Shown here piece by piece: positions 26,746-34,358 of a stretch of 64,000 nucleotides of DNA (position 1 is its first letter; every line of letters starts with the position of its first letter). The notes beneath the pieces were generated by a model. That model saw only the letters and a program-made list of their open reading frames with translations. It had not been told where the DNA came from and ran no database searches. The stretch comes from Lachnospiraceae bacterium (GTDB lineage Bacteria; Bacillota; Clostridia; Lachnospirales; Lachnospiraceae). A program made the translations under genes and the position numbers. Location of the stretch: assembly GCA_900168235.1 (NCBI GenBank), contig FUZG01000012.1:55039-119038 (forward strand), written 5' to 3'.

Positions 26746-27828
26746 ATGAGTACAGCAAAAAACAAGTCGAATATACTTGGAAAAATCTGGAGTAATTATA
26801 GTTTTATATTTGTATTTTTCATGATCTTTCTGGTTTATGCCATGACAAACAGCAGTCTGTCACTCAGTGCTACTATGAATATTTTCAGACATTCCGCAGT
26901 GATTGGTATCACAGCTATCGGAATGGGTCTGGTATGTATCACAGGTGAGATCGACCTTTCTGCCGGATCGATGCTTGCATTTGTCAGCGGATTTTCTGTT
27001 ATTGTCTTTAATAAAACCGGCGGAAATATTTTTGCAGTCTTTGCATTTGCACTCCTTATGGGTGCGGCACTCGGACTTATAAACGGAGTACTTGTGGGAG
27101 TTGTAAGGATGCCTTCATTTATAGTAACTCTCGCAACAATGCTTATTTACAGGTCACTTGCTCAGTATTACTGCCAGCATATCGCCAAAGAGCTGATCGG
27201 AGGCGGAAGTTCCGTATATAAGATGACATCTTCTTTTAACGGATATGATGCCATGTATAATTTCGGAAATGGAAAGATTGCATCACTTCCGATCGTGGGA
27301 CTGGTTCTGATCCTCGTTACCGGCATTTTTATGTACATCACAAATGATACAAAGTTTGGAAAAAAGATTTATGCTATCGGTTCCTGTGAAAAGGGTGCAT
27401 TTATGGCAGGCATCAATGTTCGCCTGATGAAAATGGCAGCTTTCGTCATAATGGGAATCATGATCGGGGGATCGGCTTTCCTGTGGATCTGCATGAATGG
27501 TTCATCTGATCCCGCAACAACCGGTACGAGTTATGAGATGTACGCCATAGCAGCGGTAGTGCTCGGCGGAGTTTCAATGTCAGGAGGAAAAGGAAAGATC
27601 ATAGGTGTGCTTTTCGGATCATTGTCATACACAGTTATAGACAAGATCATCATCGCACTCAAGATGGATTCGCTTATCAATAATGCGATAAAGGGAGTTA
27701 TCCTGATCCTCGTTATCCTGATCCAGGTTGCAGGACCGCAGTTAAAAGAAAGGATGAAAATGCTTTCGGTTCCGGCTTTTTCTGATAAAGGTGAAGCAGT
27801 CTATGATACTAAGGTAAAAGTGAATTAA
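26746..27828 (+). CDS. CUT2 sugar importer permease (MglC/RbsC-like)
   Basis: The 360-residue polytopic protein has the BPD_transp_2 signature loop AIGSCEKGAFMAGINVRLMK and the GEIDLSAGSMLAF motif typical of RbsC/MglC/XylH permeases. It starts one base after the ATPase stop. It ends the operon; 12 bases later a mobile-element derivative is inserted. Confidence 0.92.
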   Translation: MSTAKNKSNILGKIWSNYSFIFVFFMIFLVYAMTNSSLSLSATMNIFRHSAVIGITAIGMGLVCITGEIDLSAGSMLAFVSGFSVIVFNKTGGNIFAVFAFALLMGAALGLINGVLVGVVRMPSFIVTLATMLIYRSLAQYYCQHIAKELIGGGSSVYKMTSSFNGYDAMYNFGNGKIASLPIVGLVLILVTGIFMYITNDTKFGKKIYAIGSCEKGAFMAGINVRLMKMAAFVIMGIMIGGSAFLWICMNGSSDPATTGTSYEMYAIAAVVLGGVSMSGGKGKIIGVLFGSLSYTVIDKIIIALKMDSLINNAIKGVILILVILIQVAGPQLKERMKMLSVPAFSDKGEAVYDTKVKVN

Positions 27829-27840
27829 CAAAAATAAAAT

Positions 27841-27913
27841 GATGTCAGGGTCAAAAGGTCAAAATCCGATTGTGCTTGCACAAAGAGGATTGAGACCTTG
27901 GGACCCTGACATC
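27841..27913 (+). mobile_element. Shortened MITE-like element (73 bp) with perfect 7-bp target duplication
   Basis: The left end is identical to the full-length copies through about 60 bases; the right end is GACCCTGACATC, a perfect inverse of the left 12 bases rather than the usual right end. Flanks ATAAAAT (27834-27840 and 27914-27920) are identical, showing that this short form was itself inserted, or that it was deleted after insertion without touching the ends. Confidence 0.85.
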
Positions 27914-27915
27914 AT

Positions 27916-27960
27916 AAAATTTCCACGACTCGATAAAAATATGAGTTGTGGAAATTTTTT
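27916..27960. terminator. Bidirectional hairpin, repeat family B copy 1
   Basis: AAATTTCCAC.ACTC pairs with GAGTTGTGGAAATTT around the loop gataaaaatat, followed by a T run. Nearly the same hairpin occurs at 32320-32362 and, decayed, at 32490-32527. Confidence 0.75.
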
Positions 27961-27961
27961 G

Positions 27962-28301
27962 GTCGTTGCTTATAACAAAGCTACAATGCAGCTCTTTTTA
28001 CAGAAGCATATACCATAGGAAACAGAACCTATATATCCGTCTTCAAGTACGCCATCTTCGTATCGTTTATCCTTAAAGTATCTTAACTAAATGACATTGG
28101 TTCACTCGCTATAAGCTCGCTCCAGTAACTGATTTTGCCAATTAAATCGCCTATGGCGATGGGCAAAATCATAATGGCTAGCCTTATTCTATGGTCACAA
28201 CCAGCTAAAGCATACACTCTCACTAAGCTCACATGCGTTCACTAAGTGTTCGTAGCATCCGCAGCGTAGTGCTCCGGTTGCGTCTGAACAGTAACAATTT
28301 G
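27962..28301. other. Intergenic stretch without a recognisable gene
   Basis: About 340 bases with no ORF having a ribosome site. It holds short palindromic words such as cgcctatggcg and repeated ctcactaagc/ttcactaag patterns, similar in style to the 56.5-56.9 kb intergenic region. No RNA family was recognised. Confidence 0.5.
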
Positions 28302-28363
28302 CATAATACATCGATGACATAATGTAAAATATAATTGACATTATGCCATCGATGTATTATGAT
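28302..28363 (+). promoter_or_regulatory. Promoter overlapped by a 23-bp inverted repeat (likely operator)
   Basis: Two 23-base arms (28302-28324 and 28339-28361) are reverse complements at 22 positions with a 14-base spacer. Within them lie TTGACA (28335-28340), 17 bases, and TATGAT (28358-28363), a near-consensus promoter reading toward the membrane protein/XRE pair. Occupation of the repeat would block RNA polymerase; the XRE protein of this operon is the obvious candidate. Confidence 0.75.
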
Positions 28364-28460
28364 GCAGTTATCAGCTGAGAGTAATCGACAACTTGTTTTT
28401 CAAAGTGATGAATGGATCAAAAGATTTGGTTCGAACAGACATCACGACCGGAGGTAGGAT

Positions 28461-28970
28461 ATGGATTATATTGGTATGGTGGTTTTAGGAATTTTCTTTG
28501 CTGCAGCATTCATTTTGTTAGTCACTGTCAGATATAAAAACAGTCATAAAAATGAGCATTATGATGAACGACAGGTTCTGGTAAGAGGAAAGGGATTCAG
28601 GCTTGGTTATATGGTGATGTGCGGTATGAATCTGGTTTACGGATGTTTCTTATATGGCTTTACAAAGAATATTGTCTCTCCTCAGTTCGTTGCTTTATCG
28701 ATCGTTTTCTTGGGAATTCTGGTGTATGCGGTTTACTGTATTTTTAATGATGCCTATCTGCAGGTGGGACAGAAAAGCGGGAAATGGATCGGTTTAACTT
28801 TACTTGTCATCGCGTGCAACCTGATTTCATTCTTTATGAATAAGGAGCAGGGACTTAATGTCAATGGATTTGCAACAGGTAAATCACTTAATCTGATGAT
28901 CGTTGTCGTATTTAGCGTAGTATTGATTTCGTTTATTATAAAAAAACTGATAGATAGGAGTGAGTCATGA
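28461..28970 (+). CDS. Four-TM membrane protein of unknown function, paired with an XRE regulator
   Basis: The 169-residue protein has four hydrophobic segments (about 3-22, 45-65, 73-93, 110-128, with a further one near 146-164) and a charged loop HYDERQVLVRGKGFRLGY near residue 35. Such small membrane proteins directly upstream of a 65-70 residue Cro/CI-like protein are common in Firmicutes. Function unknown. Strong GGAGG ribosome site before ATG 28461. Confidence 0.75.
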   Translation: MDYIGMVVLGIFFAAAFILLVTVRYKNSHKNEHYDERQVLVRGKGFRLGYMVMCGMNLVYGCFLYGFTKNIVSPQFVALSIVFLGILVYAVYCIFNDAYLQVGQKSGKWIGLTLLVIACNLISFFMNKEQGLNVNGFATGKSLNLMIVVVFSVVLISFIIKKLIDRSES

Positions 28971-29167
28971 AAAATCTCAAAATGAAGTCTGCAAGAGCGG
29001 CAAAGGATCTGTCACAGCAGCAGCTTGCTGATATTTGTGAGGTTTCGAGACAGACGATAAATGCGATAGAAAAAGGTGATTACAATCCGACGATCGGTCT
29101 GTGCATTACGATATGCAGAGCACTTGACCGGACACTTGATGAATTATTTTGGGAAGATGAAAAATAG
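28967..29167 (+). CDS. Small XRE/Cro-CI-type DNA-binding protein (YozG-like)
   Basis: The 66-residue protein is almost entirely a helix-turn-helix (LSQQQLADICEVSRQTINAIE, about residues 17-37) with the family-typical NPTIGLCITICRALDRTLDELF. It overlaps the membrane protein by ATGA, so both are coupled, and probably autoregulates through the inverted repeat at 28302-28361. Confidence 0.9.
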   Translation: MKNLKMKSARAAKDLSQQQLADICEVSRQTINAIEKGDYNPTIGLCITICRALDRTLDELFWEDEK

Positions 29168-29178
29168 TGAGTTTAAGG

Positions 29179-29211
29179 CAGCCTCCGTGATGATAAAGCG
29201 GAGGCTGTTTT
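29179..29211 (+). terminator. Terminator of the membrane protein/XRE operon
   Basis: CAGCCTCCG pairs with CGGAGGCTG, followed by tttt. A second hairpin (AAAATTTATCAC / GTGATAAATTTT, 29223-29248) lies just after it. Confidence 0.8.
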
Positions 29212-29365
29212 GCGTATTAAGTAAAATTTATCACCAGTGATAAATTTTAACGATTTTTCAGATCTGCGATAGGTTGATAATATTTATTCATACTTGATCA
29301 ATATGAATTGGTTGAGCCGACAGAAATTTGTTATCTATAAGTTAGAGCTATAGAGGAGGGCAATT

Positions 29366-30244
29366 ATGAAAAAGATCATCAGAAGACTTATCGCAGGAAC
29401 ACTTACACTCGGACTCGCAGCACTTTCTGTTACAGGATGCGGTTCAGCGAAGAATGGCTCGGAAAGTGCACAGGCAGGAGAAGCAAAGAAGGTTTACCGT
29501 ACACTTGATGAGATAAAGGAAAGTGGAACCATCAATATCGGAGTATTTTCTGACAAGAATCCATTTGGATATGTAGATGAGAACGGTGAATATCAGGGCT
29601 ATGATGTCTATCTGGCAGAGCGCCTCGGAAAAGACCTCGGAGTTGATATAAATTATGTTTCAACAGAGGCTGCCAGCAGAGTTGAGTACCTTGAGACAGG
29701 AAAAGTTGATATCGTATTAGCAAACTTCACTGTAACAGATGAGAGAGCTGAGAAAGTTGATTTTGCTCTGCCGTATATGAATGTTGCGCTTGGTGTTGTA
29801 TCCCATGAGGACAATGTTATCGAAGATCTGTCACAGATCACAGCAGATGATCAGGTGATCGTCATTTCAGGAACAACAGCAGAGACATATCTTGAGAAAG
29901 AATATCCGGATATCAAGCTTCAGAAATTTGATACTTATGCAACAGCAAAGACTGCTTTTGAGAACGGAACAGGAGTTGCATGGGCAAATGACAACACTGA
30001 GGTTATCGCGTATGCAAAAGAAAATGAGGGTTATGTAGTAGGCATCCCTTCCCTTGGAAGTCAGGACACAATCGCACCGGCAGTATCTAAGGGCAACAGC
30101 TCACTTCTTGACTGGATCAACGGCGAGATCGAGAGCCTTGGAAAAGAGAATTTCTTCCATGCTGATTATGAGGCAACTCTTATCGATACATACGGCGCAG
30201 ATTACGAGAATACACTGGTAGTAGAGGGCGGCAAGGTAGAGTAA
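29366..30244 (+). CDS. Polar amino acid ABC transporter substrate-binding lipoprotein
   Basis: The 292-residue lipoprotein has lipobox VTGC (Cys about 25) and a type II (family 3) binding fold: INIGVFSDKNPFGYVDENGEYQGYDVYLAERLGKDLG, then LANFTVTDERAEKVDFALPYM. This is the glutamine/cystine/aspartate receptor family. It heads a four-gene importer; the exact amino acid is not evident. Confidence 0.92.
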   Translation: MKKIIRRLIAGTLTLGLAALSVTGCGSAKNGSESAQAGEAKKVYRTLDEIKESGTINIGVFSDKNPFGYVDENGEYQGYDVYLAERLGKDLGVDINYVSTEAASRVEYLETGKVDIVLANFTVTDERAEKVDFALPYMNVALGVVSHEDNVIEDLSQITADDQVIVISGTTAETYLEKEYPDIKLQKFDTYATAKTAFENGTGVAWANDNTEVIAYAKENEGYVVGIPSLGSQDTIAPAVSKGNSSLLDWINGEIESLGKENFFHADYEATLIDTYGADYENTLVVEGGKVE

Positions 30245-30246
30245 GT

Positions 30247-30906
30247 ATGGATACAGAAGTTATCCTTTCGTATTTACCAAGATATGTCGAAGCTTTTTTC
30301 CTGACGATAAGGATAGGCTTCATAGGAATAGGGATCTCACTGATACTTGGAGTCATAGTTGCTTTTTTGATCCATTTCAGGATTCCGGTCTTAGGTAAAA
30401 TAGCAGGAGTTTACATAGAGCTGTTTCGTAATACTCCGCTCCTTGTACAGTTATTTTTTCTGTACTTTGGACTACCAAAGATCGGAATAGCGATCCCGGC
30501 AAATGTTTGTGGTGCATTGGGACTGGGGCTTCTCGGCGGCAGTTACATGGCCGAGGGCTTCCGGAGCGGACTTGACTCCGTTCCGGCATCACAGACAGAA
30601 AGTGCTCTGGCACTTGGAATGACGCGAAAACAGCTCTTTATAAATGTCATTCTTCCCGAGGCATTTGCACTCAGCGTTCCGGCGACGGTAGCAAATGTCA
30701 TCTTCTTACTAAAAGAAACCAGCGTTTTTTCTGCGATCAGTCTGATGGATCTCATGTTTACGGCAAAGGATCTGATAGGACTCTATTACAATACGACAGA
30801 AGCACTGTGTATGCTGGTTGTTTTTTACATCATCATGCTGGTGCCGGTTTCGGTGATCGGAAATATAGTGGAGAAAAAGGTTCGGTTTAAGATGCTTGGA
30901 GCATGA
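30247..30906 (+). CDS. Amino acid ABC transporter permease (HisM/GlnP family), first subunit
   Basis: The 219-residue protein has about five membrane segments and the His/Glu/Gln/Arg permease signature with coupling loop QTESALALGMTRKQLFINVILPEA. It starts three bases after the receptor stop and overlaps the region of the next gene's ribosome site. Confidence 0.92.
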   Translation: MDTEVILSYLPRYVEAFFLTIRIGFIGIGISLILGVIVAFLIHFRIPVLGKIAGVYIELFRNTPLLVQLFFLYFGLPKIGIAIPANVCGALGLGLLGGSYMAEGFRSGLDSVPASQTESALALGMTRKQLFINVILPEAFALSVPATVANVIFLLKETSVFSAISLMDLMFTAKDLIGLYYNTTEALCMLVVFYIIMLVPVSVIGNIVEKKVRFKMLGA

Positions 30907-30907
30907 C

Positions 30908-31576
30908 ATGGGATTTGAAGTTTTATTTAAGGGTAATAATTTACTGAGGCTTTTCGAGGGACTCCTGGCAGCTCTCAGGATCAGCTTTGTATCGGTGATC
31001 ATAAGCATTTTTTGCGGTCTTATCGTTGGAACACTCATGACACAGAAAAATCGTATGATCCAGGTTATTACAAAGGGATATCTTGAGTTCATCCGTATCA
31101 TGCCACAGATGGTGCTGCTTTTTATCGTGTACTTTGGTACGACAAAGGCATTGGGCATAAATATGTCCGCTGAGACATCGTCCATTATAGTATTTTCTTT
31201 ATGGGGAACTGCAGAGATGGCAGATCTGGTCCGCGGGTCACTCACAAGTATACCGGCGATACAGTATGAGAGCAGCTATTCGCTGGGACTGACTTCTGCG
31301 CAGACTTATGTATATGTGATAATCCCCCAGATCATCAGACGAATGCTTCCGCTGTCAATCAACCTGATCACAAGAATGATAAAGACCACGAGTCTTGTCA
31401 TGATGATAGGAATAGTGGAAGTATTAAAAGTCGGGCAGCAGATAATCGAAGCAAACAGAAAAAGTTCTCCAAATGCGGCATTTGGCGTATTTGCAACGAT
31501 ATTTTTTCTGTACTTTATAGTATGCTGGCCGATAAGCCTGCTCTCGAAATATTTAGAAAAGAAATGGGAAAAATAG
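30908..31576 (+). CDS. Amino acid ABC transporter permease (HisM/GlnP family), second subunit
   Basis: The 222-residue protein has five membrane segments and the loop QYESSYSLGLTSAQTYVYVIIPQ. ATG 30908 follows TTGGAG at 5 bases and lies 2 bases after the previous stop; the in-frame TTG at 30896 is less likely. It forms a heterodimeric channel with the first permease. Confidence 0.92.
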   Translation: MGFEVLFKGNNLLRLFEGLLAALRISFVSVIISIFCGLIVGTLMTQKNRMIQVITKGYLEFIRIMPQMVLLFIVYFGTTKALGINMSAETSSIIVFSLWGTAEMADLVRGSLTSIPAIQYESSYSLGLTSAQTYVYVIIPQIIRRMLPLSINLITRMIKTTSLVMMIGIVEVLKVGQQIIEANRKSSPNAAFGVFATIFFLYFIVCWPISLLSKYLEKKWEK

Positions 31577-31577
31577 G

Positions 31578-32318
31578 ATGGAAGAAATTCTCAGTGTTCA
31601 GAATCTGTGCAAGAAATATGATGAACTTGTCGTACTTGATGGCATAGATCTCAGTATAAAAAAGGGTGAAGTAGTCGTAATAGTCGGTCCTTCAGGATGC
31701 GGAAAAAGTACATTTTTAAGGTGCTTAAACGGTCTTGAGGATATTCAGGACGGAAAGGTTATTCACGACGGTGAGGTGATCAATCCCTGCAGCGGAAAGT
31801 TAAATAAAGTTCGTGAAAAGATCGGAATGGTTTTTCAGAGTTACGAGCTTTTTCCTCATAAGACTGTTTTGCAGAACATGCTCCTCGCTCCGCTCAAGGT
31901 CAAAAAAGCGGATAAAAAGGAAGCTGAAAAAGAAGCACTCAAGCTTTTGGACAGGGTTGGACTTCTTTCAAAAAAGGATAATTATCCGAGACAGCTGTCA
32001 GGCGGACAGAAGCAGAGAGTTGCGATAATGAGAGCACTCATGATGCAGCCGGACATACTTCTTTTGGATGAGATCACGGCGGCACTTGATCCTGAGATGG
32101 TGAGGGAAGTGCTGGAAGTTGTGATCGCACTTGCAAAAGAGGGGAGGACGATGGTCATAGTGACGCATGAAATGTCATTCGCAAGAGCGGTCGCTGACAG
32201 GATGCTCTTTTTTGACGAAGGAAGGATCGTAGAGGAAGGCAGTCCTGAAGAATTCTTTGAACATCCAAAAACAGAGAGACTACAGAAGTTTTTACTGTCT
32301 TTCTCATATGCAAGATAA
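31578..32318 (+). CDS. Amino acid ABC transporter ATPase (GlnQ-like)
   Basis: The 246-residue protein has Walker A GPSGCGKST, Q-loop VFQSYELFPH, signature LSGGQKQRVAI, Walker B LLLDEITAALDPE and switch THEMSFAR. The Walker B carries Ile where most have Pro (DEITAALD), a frequent variant of this subfamily. It starts one base after the permease stop. Confidence 0.94.
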   Translation: MEEILSVQNLCKKYDELVVLDGIDLSIKKGEVVVIVGPSGCGKSTFLRCLNGLEDIQDGKVIHDGEVINPCSGKLNKVREKIGMVFQSYELFPHKTVLQNMLLAPLKVKKADKKEAEKEALKLLDRVGLLSKKDNYPRQLSGGQKQRVAIMRALMMQPDILLLDEITAALDPEMVREVLEVVIALAKEGRTMVIVTHEMSFARAVADRMLFFDEGRIVEEGSPEEFFEHPKTERLQKFLLSFSYAR

Positions 32319-32319
32319 T

Positions 32320-32362
32320 GAAATTCCACAACTCGACAAAAATATGAGTTGTGGAAATTTTG
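32320..32362. terminator. Terminator hairpin, repeat family B copy 2
   Basis: AAATTCCACAACTC pairs with GAGTTGTGGAAATTT around loop gacaaaaatat, followed by ttgttt. It ends the amino acid importer operon and is nearly identical to the hairpin at 27916-27960. Confidence 0.85.
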
Positions 32363-32406
32363 TTTGCATAAATTCAAAAATATATACTGCTTTTATAACC
32401 TTATTA

Positions 32407-32527
32407 TTTTCCAAAAGAGTAATATAGTAAATTTTATTCTTTTGGAAAAAATGCAATTTTTTTGCGAACAGATAGTATAATGAAGGTATAAAATTTCCAC
32501 AACTATAAAAATAATAAAGTTTTGGAA
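32407..32527 (+). promoter_or_regulatory. Leader region of the DUF234-type ATPase: palindrome, -10 box and decayed family B hairpin
   Basis: TTTTCCAAAAGA..TCTTTTGGAAAA forms a long palindrome at about 32407-32449. TATAAT lies at 32476-32481 with no clear -35. A third hairpin of family B (aaatttccacaact / agttttggaa, 32490-32527) then ends at the ribosome site. The arrangement looks regulatory, but no mechanism is proven. Confidence 0.45.
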
Positions 32528-32542
32528 GAAAAGGGTGAAGCT

Positions 32543-33988
32543 ATGATAGGACGAAATGAAGAGAAAAAAATTCTGCAGTCTCTTTTGGATGAGGAAGAAC
32601 CGCAGTTTATCGCGGTTTTTGGTCGTCGAAGAATCGGAAAGACATATCTGATCAGAGAGAGTTTCGATTATACCTTCACATTTCAGCATACAGGGTTAAG
32701 TAATAGCGAAATAGATAGTGATGAGTCTCAGCGTCAGGCGCAGCTTGATAAGTTTGCGGAATCCCTTGCGGATGCCGGTTATCATCAAGAAGAAAGAATA
32801 ACTTCATGGAATGAAGCGTTCAATGGTCTGAAAGAAGTAATTAAAAACTCGAAAGAAAAGAAAAAGGTAATTTTTATTGATGAACTGTCATGGATGGATA
32901 CCAAGGACAGCGGGCTCATCTCTGCTCTTGAGAGTTTTTGGAATGGGTTTGCGACTGCCAGAAAAGAGAAGGATGTAATACTGATAGTGTGTGCATCGGC
33001 GACTTACTGGATGATAGATAATATCGTTAATTCAAAGGGGGGACTCCATAACAGGCTCACGGGTCAGATTTATTTGAAGCCATTCTCTTTAAAAGAATGT
33101 GAGGAATATCTGACATCAAGAAAGATAATGATGAACCGACATCAGATACTGCAATGCTATATGATCCTTGGTGGAGTTCCGTACTATTGGAGTTTACTAA
33201 AAAAGGGCAAGAGCCTGCCTCAGAATATTGATGAATTGTTTTTTAAGAATAATGCGCCATTACAGGGAGAGTATGACAATCTTTATAAGGCATTGTTTAA
33301 GAAACCGGATCAATATATGAAGATAGTTGAGGCGCTTGGAAGTGTAAATAAGGGAATCACGCGGGATGAGATATGTAAAAAAACCGGGATTTCCGGATCG
33401 GGTGATTTTTCTAAGAAACTTAGAGAACTGGAAAATTGCGGATTTATAAGAAAGTACATTCCGTTTGGATATAAAGAGAAAAAGGCACTGTATCAGCTAA
33501 TAGATAACTATACATTGTTCTATTACAAATTTTTGAAAGACAATGTTTTTGATGAAAACTACTGGATGCATCAGACGGGAAGCGCAACACTTCATGCATG
33601 GAGCGGTGTTGCTTTTGAGCGGGTCTGCCTCGAACATGTGGCACAGATAAAAGCAGCTTTGGGAATCTCCGGAGTATACACGGAAGTGAATGCATGGCAA
33701 TGTGATGCTGATCCGGATAAGGGAATACAGGGTTCTCAGATAGATCTCCTGATCACTCGAAAAGACCAGATAATAAATATGTGTGAGATGAAATATTCTG
33801 AATCTGATTATGCAGTTGATGCAGCTTTTGATAAAGCGCAGAGGCGAAAAATCTCGGATTTCCAGAAGGTTACAAAGACAAAATACGCAATACACCCGAC
33901 GCTTATCACTACTTATGGGATCATAGAAAATGCATACGCAGGAGAGATACAGGCTGTGATAACAGCAGATGATCTTTTTGATGCGTAA
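32543..33988 (+). CDS. ATPase with C-terminal DUF234 nuclease-like domain
   Basis: The 481-residue protein has an archaeal-type STAND ATPase domain: Walker A FGRRRIGKTYL (about 24-34), Walker B KKVIFIDELSWMD (about 112-124), then a winged helix near 270-330. The C terminus is DUF234-like with a PD-(D/E)xK pattern (SQIDLLI and MCEMKYSE). Such proteins are widespread in anaerobes and archaea; role unknown, with nuclease or defence function only a guess. ATG 32543 is used, with AAAAGGG upstream. Confidence 0.85.
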   Translation: MIGRNEEKKILQSLLDEEEPQFIAVFGRRRIGKTYLIRESFDYTFTFQHTGLSNSEIDSDESQRQAQLDKFAESLADAGYHQEERITSWNEAFNGLKEVIKNSKEKKKVIFIDELSWMDTKDSGLISALESFWNGFATARKEKDVILIVCASATYWMIDNIVNSKGGLHNRLTGQIYLKPFSLKECEEYLTSRKIMMNRHQILQCYMILGGVPYYWSLLKKGKSLPQNIDELFFKNNAPLQGEYDNLYKALFKKPDQYMKIVEALGSVNKGITRDEICKKTGISGSGDFSKKLRELENCGFIRKYIPFGYKEKKALYQLIDNYTLFYYKFLKDNVFDENYWMHQTGSATLHAWSGVAFERVCLEHVAQIKAALGISGVYTEVNAWQCDADPDKGIQGSQIDLLITRKDQIINMCEMKYSESDYAVDAAFDKAQRRKISDFQKVTKTKYAIHPTLITTYGIIENAYAGEIQAVITADDLFDA

Positions 33989-34124
33989 ACATCGGCTTTT
34001 ATAGAATTCAATATTGTTGAGATTAAGTTACAAATATAGACAATTAACCTATTATGTGCCGAGCAGTATTGTCCGATAAAAAAGTACAAGAGGAGAAAGT
34101 ATTTTTTATAGGGGCTTGACAGTT

Positions 34125-34358
34125 ATGCATAACAGACGGACAATTTTGCACAGCACAGCACAGCACAGCACAGCACAGCACAGCACAGCACAGCACAGCA
34201 CAGCACAGCACAGCACAGTAGATAACTGCGGTCTTTTTTATATAATAAAGAATATATTGATGATGGATAACCGTCGAATCGGACGGGGCTTTATGCCCTG
34301 TCAGGTTCGACGGTTTTTTTGCGTAAAAAATAAGACAAAGGACGTAGAAAACACATGA
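34125..34358 (+). CDS. Leader ORF with pentanucleotide repeat, putative phase-variable attenuator peptide
   Basis: The 77-codon ORF starts at ATG 34125, ten bases after AGGGG. It encodes tandem HSTAQ units from the CAGCA tract, then continues through a strong terminator hairpin and ends at TGA 34356-34358, overlapping the ATG of the next gene (ATGA). Both other frames meet a stop directly behind the tract (TAG 34219, TAA 34223). A change of one repeat unit would thus end translation before the terminator. The peptide itself has no known domain. Promoter candidates upstream are weak (TTACAA-16-TATTAT at 34028-34055). Confidence 0.55.
   Translation: MHNRRTILHSTAQHSTAQHSTAQHSTAQHSTVDNCGLFYIIKNILMMDNRRIGRGFMPCQVRRFFCVKNKTKDVENT
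34148..34218 (+). repeat. Pentanucleotide microsatellite (CAGCA)13
   Basis: Thirteen perfect CAGCA units lie at 34151-34215, with partial units on both sides. Five-base units change the reading frame on slippage, as in bacterial contingency loci. Confidence 0.97.
34269..34320 (+). terminator. Intrinsic terminator inside the leader ORF
   Basis: AACCGTCGAA (34269-34278) pairs with TTCGACGGTT (34305-34314) around an inner stem GACGGGGC/GCCCTGTC, followed by T(7). It stands 35 bases before the start of the membrane-protein gene and inside the leader ORF. Confidence 0.9.

Noticed and set aside
34116..34138. TTGACA at 34116 taken as the -35 of the leader promoter
   Set aside because: Its -10 would fall at about 34139, inside the leader ORF and past the ATG at 34125; an upstream promoter is needed for the leader to be translated.
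34148..34218. Tandem repeat considered as a CRISPR array
   Set aside because: The units are five bases long with no spacers; it is a microsatellite.
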